From NCBI GenBank assembly GCA_025451595.1, contig JANWKD010000090.1, forward strand, positions 1 through 6,142: a DNA stretch of 6,142 bases, given 5' to 3'. Shown here in pieces: positions 1 to 5,751 of this stretch. The first letter of the stretch is position 1; each line of letters opens with the position of its first letter. Below the pieces are notes generated by a model. It searched no databases and was not told the DNA's origin. It saw nothing but the letters and a program-made list of their open reading frames with translations. A program made the position numbers and the translations under genes. The DNA is from Candidatus Babeliales bacterium (GTDB taxonomy: Bacteria; Babelota; Babeliae; Babelales; JANWKD01).

Positions 1-512
1 AAATTGAATACAAGCCTGAAAATTATTTAGATAGCGACACTATTGACGATATACAATGCTTTGCTACTCAAGTGAAAGAAAAATTATCACTGAAAGAAGA
101 ATTTGATTTTCATCAATTAATGGATGAAAAAAACAGATACTTAAAAAGGATATTGTACTCAAATGAGCCTATTCAGTTTTCGCAACTATTCTTTTCCACT
201 CCAAAAAAATTAACTGCTGAGCAAGCAAGTTTTCTTAATAACATGAACAATGCTTTATATTCTGAAATATACGGAAAAAAAATTCTTTTATATAACGATT
301 GCAGATGGGAATATAATTTCATGAATGATTATGACATCTCTATTTTTGGTAAATCAAAAATTCAGTCAATCTCTTGCAATTTACATTATATCAACACGTA
401 TCTGAAAATAGCATACGAACTAAAAGTACCCAAGCGATTGCGACCAAAAAAGAATGTTCCGAGCGCAACAAAAAAGGCAAAAAAGGTTATAAAAAAATCA
501 AGGCCGATCTGA
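1..512 (+). CDS. hypothetical protein, 3' part only (5' end outside window)
   Basis: The reading frame is open from the first bases of the window (first full codon at 3-5) to a TGA at 510-512, giving 169 visible residues. A GTG at 72 could be mistaken for a start, but the frame runs on upstream of it without a stop and no Shine-Dalgarno sequence precedes it, so the true start lies outside the window. I do not recognise the protein. The visible part is hydrophilic and rich in Lys, Asn, Tyr and Phe, with no clear membrane segment and no catalytic motif I can name. It ends in a strongly basic tail of about 27 residues (PKRLRPKK, then KKAKKVIKKSRPI), which could bind nucleic acid or acidic phospholipid surfaces; that is a guess. 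Base composition is very AT-rich, like the peptidase frame downstream and unlike the minus-strand operon. I am confident that it is coding, but its function is unknown. Confidence 0.7.
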   Translation, partial: IEYKPENYLDSDTIDDIQCFATQVKEKLSLKEEFDFHQLMDEKNRYLKRILYSNEPIQFSQLFFSTPKKLTAEQASFLNNMNNALYSEIYGKKILLYNDCRWEYNFMNDYDISIFGKSKIQSISCNLHYINTYLKIAYELKVPKRLRPKKNVPSATKKAKKVIKKSRPI

Positions 513-514
513 AT

Positions 515-528
515 GGGAAAAAATTCCC
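515..528 (+). terminator. weak candidate hairpin after the first gene
   Basis: Three bases after the TGA of the first gene, GGGAA (515-519) can pair with TTCCC (524-528) across an AAAA loop. The stem is only five pairs and is followed by CTCATTTATAAC, not a clean T run, so intrinsic termination would be inefficient. It is listed because it is the only GC-containing stem in the gap before the next plus-strand gene. Confidence 0.25.
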
Positions 529-566
529 CTCATTTATAACTTATTTTCGAATATGAGAATATTTGA

Positions 567-589
567 TCTGAATTAATATTAATTTCAGA
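567..589. repeat. near-perfect inverted repeat in intergenic gap
   Basis: The core at 571-584 (AATTAATATTAATT) is its own reverse complement. The flanks TCTG (567-570) and CAGA (586-589) extend the symmetry, with T585 as a single bulge. As RNA it would give a nine-pair stem with an ATAT loop; as DNA it resembles a dyad operator. It lies about 60 bases upstream of the TATAAT box of the peptidase gene. No T run follows it, so an operator or a chance AT-rich palindrome is more likely than a terminator. Confidence 0.4.
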
Positions 590-647
590 AATAAATATAA
601 ACAGATTCGTGCTGTTGATAAAACTTTCTATTATGATAAAATAACCA

Positions 648-653
648 TATAAT
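648..653 (+). promoter_or_regulatory. candidate -10 box for the M48-like peptidase gene
   Basis: A perfect TATAAT lies 18 bases before the ATG at 672. At 17-base spacing the upstream hexamer (TTTCTA, 625-630) matches TTGACA at only three positions. A better hexamer, TTGATA at 615-620, is 27 bases away and too far. Transcription would begin near 660 and give a leader of roughly 12 bases that just includes the Shine-Dalgarno sequence. In such AT-rich sequence a TATAAT by chance is quite possible. Confidence 0.35.
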
Positions 654-662
654 ACCAGTTTT

Positions 663-667
663 GGAGG
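663..667 (+). promoter_or_regulatory. Shine-Dalgarno sequence for the M48-like peptidase gene
   Basis: GGAGG at 663-667 lies four bases before the ATG at 672. This is the strongest ribosome-binding site seen in the window. It supports ATG 672 as the original start of the long frame and argues against the TTG at 1008 as the ancestral start. Confidence 0.7.
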
Positions 668-671
668 ATAT

Positions 672-1748
672 ATGGTTTTTGGAAAAAAATTATCTTTTTT
701 ATTCTTATTTATCACAATTGCCTTTATACATCCGATTCTATCTCTTAATTATAAATTATTATTAGATAAAGGAGCACAGGCAATTGCAGGAGTTGCGATT
801 ACAAGCCCTTTCTGGTTAAATCATTTAAATAATTGGATGATAACCAAGCATTCGACTCCTGCTGATAAGGGTACAGAAAATTTTGTCAAAAATACGTAAA
901 GAGAATATAAATTTGATAAACAGCAAATAAATGGACTGTCCGTAAAATCAGAAGATTTTGCGCTTATTGGTAAAAATAGTATAAGCGTACCGTTAAGAAG
1001 CAATTTATTGGACCCCAACTCAATTGCGCCACGGCGAGAAGAAATTGGTGAAAACGGTTTTCGAGTATATAATCGATGGAAAACAAAGAACATTTATTAT
1101 GAAGAACTGTTAAATAAGGATAATAAAAAATATATTTATCAAATGCCTTTACCTCACGCGATCAAAACATGGCAAGCAGTAATTATTCATGAAGGAACTC
1201 ATTGGCAACGCAATGCTGATAAACGCTTGTTTTTAACAACATTGATCACTGGCTCAATAGGTTATCATACCTTTATTAATCCAAGCGGATACATCAATAG
1301 ACTAATACAGAAGCAATTGCCTATATCTGACAAATGGTACTCAAATTCTTTGACCTTAGTGCCTCGTTTATGGGTGGCTTATATTGCTCAAAAATTACTA
1401 TTGTTAACCATCCATAAATATGAAGAATATTATGCAGATAAAGGCGTTATTGCCACAAAAGACCCGGCCTTATTAAGTGCTATTCGCGACTATTTTTATA
1501 TTGAATATCTTTCTAATGAATTATCAAATAATTTAAAACCTCATAATCGTTGGTCAACTTCACGTTTTCTTTCAGATGAAAAGGATGCAAAAACACATCC
1601 AAATTTATTGTTACGCGCTTATTACTTTGAACAAGCATTAAAAAAAGTGGATCCGACAGCCCAAGAGTATGTACTTTCAAATGAGCCTGAAAAATATTGG
1701 AATATCGATGAATTTGATAACACTATCACGTTAAGTCGAAAGAATTAA
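672..1748 (+). pseudogene. M48-like zinc metallopeptidase, interrupted by an in-frame TAA at codon 76
   Basis: One frame runs from ATG 672 to TAA 1746-1748 (358 codons before the final stop) with a single internal TAA at 897-899. Residues 1-75 start with a signal peptide or membrane anchor (MVFGKK, then a hydrophobic run to about residue 25). After the stop the frame stays open and reads as ordinary protein. Gluzincin motifs follow in M48 order: HEGTH at residues 173-177 (1188-1202) supplies two zinc-binding histidines and the catalytic Glu; EYYAD at 252-256 (1425-1439) fits the ExxxD third-ligand motif; THP at about 308-310 matches the M48 C-terminal THP signature. Hydrophobic stretches lie just after HEGTH and just before EYYAD. 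All catalytic residues lie after the stop, so the 75-residue product alone would be inactive. Possible readings are a recent nonsense pseudogene, internal restart at TTG 1008 (AAGAAG at 995-1000, seven bases upstream) giving 246 residues without a signal peptide, or a sequencing error. Substrate unknown; an envelope location is inferred. Confidence 0.75.
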
Positions 1749-1755
1749 GACTTAA
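1745..1755. other. tail-to-tail gene junction: palindrome containing both stop codons
   Basis: TTAAG-A-CTTAA is a perfect 11-base inverted repeat. It contains the TAA ending the plus-strand peptidase frame (1746-1748) and the TAA ending the minus-strand MlaD gene (1754-1752), which are separated by three bases. The stem is too short and the loop too tight for an intrinsic terminator, and no T run follows on either strand, so transcripts from both sides may read into each other. Confidence 0.6.
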
Positions 1756-3389
1756 AATCCACCAAGCCCAATTTTACTGATAAGATATTTCAGATCGCTG
1801 TCACAGAATCTGACCCCAGCACCGCAAAATGCATTTGCGTTATGTTTGCTTATAAAATCGTCAGCTCCAAAGGCAAAATAAATATTACGCAAAATAAACA
1901 CTCTATTGAGCCATTTTAAATGAGGACGATTATCATCAATGCGATCGCGACCTCTAAAGTCGAATGCTTCAAGCGAAGTAATCCATCTAAAATTATCCGT
2001 ATCAAATGGAATATTGAAATCAATTCCTAAGCCAAACGTATTTTCCATAAGGCCCGCTCGAAACGCAACATCTTTATAAATTTTTGCTACCTGTAAACTA
2101 AATTTAAGTTGATCTTCATAACGCTTTTTAGTATCGATGCGCCCGATAAGCTGCGGAATCGCAATCTTATCAGCCAACAGTTTCTCAACATTAAATTCAT
2201 GCCCTAAATTATCATACCATTCACGATAGGTAATTTTGCGTTTTAAATTTCCCTTTTGCGAGCCAATAACTTGGAATATATAAAAATAATCGTCATTCGG
2301 ATGAATACGAACGTCAACATACCCTTTTGCATCCTGAAACTTCACATGTTCAGCAGGTCCATACATATATTCGCCATGTGAATCAATGACGATATTTAAA
2401 TTTTCAACCCGAGCCAAATAGTTACGAATACCGCCAATTGCCATGCGTAGATCACGATACGTTTCTTCATCATTGACCAATTTACCGATCAAACCTTTTC
2501 CTTCATCAACTTTTGCAGCTACCGAACTCATATTTCTAAAGCCCTCACGCGCTTGCAAAGCTGCATCTTCAAGATATTCTGTCGTCGATTCTAATTTATT
2601 TGCAACACGTGCAATATCACGATCAAATACATCCGAAATTCGCTCGACGCCTGCTTGCAGAGCTGGCAAAAAATCGCTTTCCAACTTTTGCGCAATACGA
2701 TGAATATCGGAGCCCACGAGAGGAATATTCGTTTTCAGTTCACGCGCAAGCTCTTTAATATCATATATCATATCATTGATATGAGATTCGTTATGCTCCA
2801 ACGTACGGTCAATGCGAGCTGAAATGTTTGCTATTTTTTCTACTGATATCGTAACATTATCAAATATCTGTTTAAGATCCTGCTCTCCCTGATGCGAACC
2901 GAATGTTTTTTTTAATGAATCAGTCACTACTTGAACGTTTTGCGTAATATTTTTGACCTGATGCAAAATTTCATCCATAGAGACTGGCGTTTTACCGGGT
3001 TTTTGTAACGGTTGGTCTGCCTCTAGTAAGGGTAATAATGAATCACCAGGAATAATTTCTAAAAACTTAGCCCCGAATAATCCTTCTTGACGAACCAAGG
3101 CGCAGGCATTATTATACAAATTATATTTTTTTCGAATACAAATAGTAGCTTTAGCTTGATATTCATTATTAGATAACAGCTCAATATGCTCTACCCAACC
3201 GACTTTAACACCGGCAATTTTTACGTCAGCTTTTTTTTCAAGACCAGATACGTCATTAAAATATATACTCTGTGATTTATAGTTATAGCGATCAAATCGA
3301 AACACGCCAATACGTGTTGTCATAAAAAAGAAAATTCCAAGTCCAACCAGGACAAGCATGCCCACTCGAGTTTCAGTTTTAATCTGCAA
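1752..3389 (-). CDS. MCE/MlaD-family lipid-transport protein with a C-terminal outer-membrane-barrel-like region
   Basis: 545 residues. A short cytoplasmic start is followed by one membrane helix (about 9-24), then an MCE domain (about 39-115) with the family pattern: SGLEKKADVKIAGVKVGWVE, then EGLFGAKFLEIIPG. Residues 136-330 are mainly helical and amphipathic and include the MCE-family GKGLIGKLVNDEETYRDL segment (297-314). From about 331 the chain has alternating beta-type patterns (GYVDVRIHPNDDYFYIFQVI, FRAGLMENTFGLGIDFNIPF) and ends in DSDLKYLISKIGLGGF, with a terminal Phe typical of outer-membrane barrels. MCE proteins form hexameric rings that pass phospholipids or other lipids across the periplasm, usually driven by an MlaE/MlaF-type ABC transporter; neither partner is in this window. 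The start is TTG, chosen because AAGGA lies eight bases upstream and because starting there keeps residues 1-10 ahead of the membrane helix; the next Met, residue 11, is inside it. It follows gspK by 21 bases, so it is probably the last gene of that transcript. MlaD proper is about 180 residues, so I give no mla symbol. Confidence 0.85.
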   Translation of the reverse strand: MQIKTETRVGMLVLVGLGIFFFMTTRIGVFRFDRYNYKSQSIYFNDVSGLEKKADVKIAGVKVGWVEHIELLSNNEYQAKATICIRKKYNLYNNACALVRQEGLFGAKFLEIIPGDSLLPLLEADQPLQKPGKTPVSMDEILHQVKNITQNVQVVTDSLKKTFGSHQGEQDLKQIFDNVTISVEKIANISARIDRTLEHNESHINDMIYDIKELARELKTNIPLVGSDIHRIAQKLESDFLPALQAGVERISDVFDRDIARVANKLESTTEYLEDAALQAREGFRNMSSVAAKVDEGKGLIGKLVNDEETYRDLRMAIGGIRNYLARVENLNIVIDSHGEYMYGPAEHVKFQDAKGYVDVRIHPNDDYFYIFQVIGSQKGNLKRKITYREWYDNLGHEFNVEKLLADKIAIPQLIGRIDTKKRYEDQLKFSLQVAKIYKDVAFRAGLMENTFGLGIDFNIPFDTDNFRWITSLEAFDFRGRDRIDDNRPHLKWLNRVFILRNIYFAFGADDFISKHNANAFCGAGVRFCDSDLKYLISKIGLGGF

Positions 3390-3397
3390 ATCAATGT

Positions 3398-3402
3398 TCC
3401 TT
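3398..3402 (-). promoter_or_regulatory. Shine-Dalgarno sequence setting the TTG start of the MCE gene
   Basis: On the minus strand AAGGA lies eight bases upstream of the TTG at 3389-3387, in the 21-base gap after gspK. It is too close to the in-frame ATT codon at 3395-3393 and about 29 bases from the first ATG (codon 11). It is therefore the main evidence for a non-ATG start. Confidence 0.6.
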
Positions 3403-3410
3403 TTTGAATA

Positions 3411-4430
3411 TTAAACCCAGTATAATCTTTTTATCACAAATTCGTGATTTGCTCGTCGCTCTAGTATGGCATATATCCGGACCGTTGCCGTGCCCACGCT
3501 TGCATAGGAAAGAACAGAGAAAACTTCTGCTTGAAATTTTGGATCTAATAGCGAAGATAATTCTTTTGGCATACTTTTAAATTCTTTTTCATATATTTTT
3601 TGTAAATAATCATCCCAAATTTTGTTCAACGCGCCTCGTAATTGCACATTTTTTAATATCTCTGCAATTTTTTTACGGTGCGCCTGATCTTGCCCAGCCT
3701 CTGGCTGCTTTAAGCCATACAACGCCAATAAAGAGTTGGACAGTAACCACGGATTAAGAGTACTATGATTTGTCCAGAGCGTAAAGATATCAAATAAGGC
3801 TAATGGCGGACCTTTTTTTTCTGCAGAAGGGGGTTCATAAAAGAGAGCTGTTTTGAATAACTGCTGGAACTCATCAATTAACAACAACTCCGATACGTCA
3901 TCAAGCTGATGAGGCCGTTTTTCCAAGAATTTAGTAAGTTCTTCATATAGATTTTTACCACCCATTTTTTTTCTTATTTCTTCACATATTGCTTTTAATG
4001 AGCCAACTTCCTTGACGGGAATAAAAGTTCGCTTTTTAAAATCATAGAGTTTATTAATATTAATTTTGCCGTTTTCTGAACTTATGCAAATTTTTATTGT
4101 GGCATCAATGCCATCGATTTGCTCTTGTAAAGTAAACTCCTGCCATTGATTGAGTGTCGGTAAAATTTTTTGTATCAATCCTTTCTGCTCAGCATCTGGC
4201 GCTGGCTTTCCTTCGGTTCCGGAAGATTTTACCTCAACGGTCAATTGATCCATAGCCAACGAAAGACCACCATATGCAAGTTGTGTTGCTTGCTGACGTG
4301 CTACCATGAGCGCGTCATAATCACGATGAGTCGTTGCCTGACGCGCGATTTGAAATACTAAAATTACCAGCACGCTCAATAACATAAGCGTAAGAACTAA
4401 AATATAACCAGAACGAACATTATTTTTCAT
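3411..4430 (-). CDS. gspK: type II secretion minor pseudopilin GspK
   Basis: 339 residues. The N-terminus MKNNVRSG|YILVLTLML has the prepilin peptidase (GspO/PilD) cleavage glycine at position 8 and a hydrophobic helix to about 28. It lacks the Glu at mature position 5 that other pseudopilins carry (Leu instead), which is the usual GspK exception. The large globular part fits GspK: GKININKL at 121-128, a helical segment with HQLDDVSELLLI (174-185), a second Asn-containing repeat near STLNPWLLSN (223-232), and a C-terminal beta region (TATVRIYAILERR) ending in KRLYWV. Length is near the family norm of about 300-340. GspK caps the GspI-GspJ-GspK tip of the periplasmic pseudopilus. The start overlaps the gspJ stop by one base (TAATG), which suggests translational coupling. 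No clear Shine-Dalgarno sequence precedes it. A run of eight T at 3813-3820 (plus strand) lies in the coding sequence. Confidence 0.88.
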   Translation of the reverse strand: MKNNVRSGYILVLTLMLLSVLVILVFQIARQATTHRDYDALMVARQQATQLAYGGLSLAMDQLTVEVKSSGTEGKPAPDAEQKGLIQKILPTLNQWQEFTLQEQIDGIDATIKICISSENGKININKLYDFKKRTFIPVKEVGSLKAICEEIRKKMGGKNLYEELTKFLEKRPHQLDDVSELLLIDEFQQLFKTALFYEPPSAEKKGPPLALFDIFTLWTNHSTLNPWLLSNSLLALYGLKQPEAGQDQAHRKKIAEILKNVQLRGALNKIWDDYLQKIYEKEFKSMPKELSSLLDPKFQAEVFSVLSYASVGTATVRIYAILERRANHEFVIKRLYWV

Positions 4431-5350
4431 TATTTTTGCCCCGGTTTTTTTTCAGCTTGTTGCACAGTCGGCGTTGCTTTCATATCAGTCGCTGTTGGTG
4501 TGGAAGCTACATCAGTTGAAGCTGAATCGGCTGGTGATACAATCGATTGGTACGAAGGGACCTCAAAGCGTAAAACAATTGGTATTTCTTGCGAATAGTC
4601 ATTATTCCATAAACGAATATCCAAGATAATAAATTCAGGTATTAATGGTCGCTTTTTATTTGCTTTCTCTTTTTCTACCCATTCTAACTCGGTTGCATAC
4701 TCAATTTTAGGTTTTTCCTCTTTTGGCTTTTCTTTGGATGCTCCTGGTTTTTCAGGCATCTTTTCTTTCTGTTTTTCAATAATAGTATACCCAAACTCTG
4801 TTTTTATTTGCTTGATATGCGTTACTAATTCATACGAGCGGATCGTTCCTGCTTTTTCAAACGGCTCCAATTCTAACTGATCAGATTCTTGTCGCATGAG
4901 GGTAAAACCCTGCGTACCCCGCTCGGGTGTTAATGTATATACAACGCGGGCTATAAACGGTTTTACTTTTGTATTCGGTGCATATTCGTAAACACGCATA
5001 GGATTATTGGTAATGAACGTAAGCGATGAGAGCGATTGCTGTTGGTTTTTACTCAAAAAGAGATGTTTGAGCGGTTTTATTGGTGTCGCAGAAGTATCAG
5101 TTTTTTTTAATTCAGTGGTACTTTTTTGCTCTTTTTCAGATAGAGTAGCTGCGTAGGGAGCAAATATTCCCGCAATATCACGCTCGAGTTGATTTTGTAA
5201 CAATGAAATGCGCAAATCTTGCTCAATACGGTCTTCTACTGAACGAGTTGATCGATTGAGCGAAAAAAAACTTGTGTACAAAACAATCGCAATCATTGAG
5301 GAAAGAAAAATACTAATTAATAATTCTATTAAGGTAAAACCAAATCTCAT
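4430..5350 (-). CDS. gspJ: type II secretion minor pseudopilin GspJ, enlarged by low-complexity inserts
   Basis: 306 residues against about 200 for typical GspJ. The leader is only four residues: MRFG|FTLIELLISIF, with Gly at -1, Phe at +1 and Glu at +5, followed by a hydrophobic helix to about residue 29. An in-frame TGA lies just upstream (5362-5360), so no earlier start is possible. GspJ-like core features are LTFITNNP (110-117), ARVVYTL (134-140) and LMRQESDQLE (151-160), then the late strands EFIILDIRLWN and IPIVLRFEVP. Three stretches look added: 71-90 (Ser/Lys/Thr-rich), 193-233 (Lys/Glu/Pro-rich, for example KEKPKEEKPK) and a Ser/Thr/Ala/Pro tail at 271-306. These are probably disordered and could be linkers or contact sites in the periplasm. 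GspJ is expected to join GspI and GspK in the pseudopilus tip. The start overlaps the gspI stop as ATGA. The assignment rests on the N-terminus, core patterns and gene order. Confidence 0.82.
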   Translation of the reverse strand: MRFGFTLIELLISIFLSSMIAIVLYTSFFSLNRSTRSVEDRIEQDLRISLLQNQLERDIAGIFAPYAATLSEKEQKSTTELKKTDTSATPIKPLKHLFLSKNQQQSLSSLTFITNNPMRVYEYAPNTKVKPFIARVVYTLTPERGTQGFTLMRQESDQLELEPFEKAGTIRSYELVTHIKQIKTEFGYTIIEKQKEKMPEKPGASKEKPKEEKPKIEYATELEWVEKEKANKKRPLIPEFIILDIRLWNNDYSQEIPIVLRFEVPSYQSIVSPADSASTDVASTPTATDMKATPTVQQAEKKPGQK

Positions 5351-5751
5351 GTTTTCTTCTCAGGACTATACAGCAATGAAATGAGAGCCGAAGATCGAGT
5401 ATGAACACCTTCTTTCCACCGAGCACGTGCTTGTTGCATAATAATATTTTTAAAACTTGAAAGCGTAGAATTTTTTTCAACTGGTTTTGTTAGTAACATA
5501 ATAGAACTAATATCAGTTTTTTTTTCTAGTTGCTCTTTTTCAATGCCACGCGCGTGGTTGATATCTTGTTCAACAATCAAAGACCGCAATTGTAACATAT
5601 AATCAAATTTTTCAGAAAAAAATCTGATCATTTGCACCGAATTTTGCTGTAAAATGATAATTGAGCTCAAAAGTGTCGCCATAATAAATAAAGCTATCAT
5701 TATTTCAGCAAGCGTAAAGCCTGTATGCTTATGGTTTTTGAAACGTATCAT
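5347..5751 (-). CDS. gspI: type II secretion minor pseudopilin GspI
   Basis: 134 residues, close to the usual GspI length. The prepilin leader is 11 residues and basic (MIRFKNHKHTG), with cleavage expected after Gly11. It is followed by FTLAEIMIALFIMATLL with Phe at +1 and Glu at +5, and the helix extends to about residue 32. The C-terminal part has the GspI-like pattern of a Trp (ARARWKEG) and then a short beta hairpin (SALISLLYS). ATG 5751 is the first possible start in this frame, because a TGA lies three codons upstream (5760-5758). The gene begins inside gspH, a 23-base overlap, and its stop shares ATGA with the gspJ start, so the three are probably translated together. No strong Shine-Dalgarno sequence is seen. 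GspI nucleates the tip complex with GspJ and GspK. A run of nine T at 5517-5525 (plus strand), coding for Lys-Lys, is the longest homopolymer I noted in the operon. Confidence 0.87.
   Translation of the reverse strand: MIRFKNHKHTGFTLAEIMIALFIMATLLSSIIILQQNSVQMIRFFSEKFDYMLQLRSLIVEQDINHARGIEKEQLEKKTDISSIMLLTKPVEKNSTLSSFKNIIMQQARARWKEGVHTRSSALISLLYSPEKKT

Noticed and set aside
72..74. GTG as start of the first gene
   Set aside because: The frame is open upstream to the window edge and there is no Shine-Dalgarno sequence, so it is most likely an internal Val codon.
374..556. 60-residue plus-strand frame overlapping the end of the first gene
   Set aside because: It lies out of frame within the basic tail of the first gene. 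Its lysine richness comes from the A-rich sequence, and no ribosome-binding site is seen.
530..715. 61-residue minus-strand frame in the gap
   Set aside because: It is a low-complexity Ile/Asn/Phe/Ser translation of AT-rich intergenic DNA and runs into the start of the peptidase gene.
897..899. Programmed recoding of the stop (selenocysteine or alternative code)
   Set aside because: The codon is TAA, not TGA. TAA also ends the peptidase frame, MCE gene and gspJ, so a reassigned code is not supported.
821..1093. 90-residue minus-strand frame across the TAA at 897
   Set aside because: It is antisense to the peptidase frame, which has family motifs. It has no recognisable motif and no ribosome-binding site.
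2443..2703. 86-residue plus-strand frame inside the MCE gene
   Set aside because: It is antisense to the helical part of the MCE protein; its Ser/Arg-rich composition is typical of a shadow frame.
4170..4361. 63-residue plus-strand frame inside gspK
   Set aside because: It is antisense to the well-supported gspK N-terminal region and has no supporting motif.
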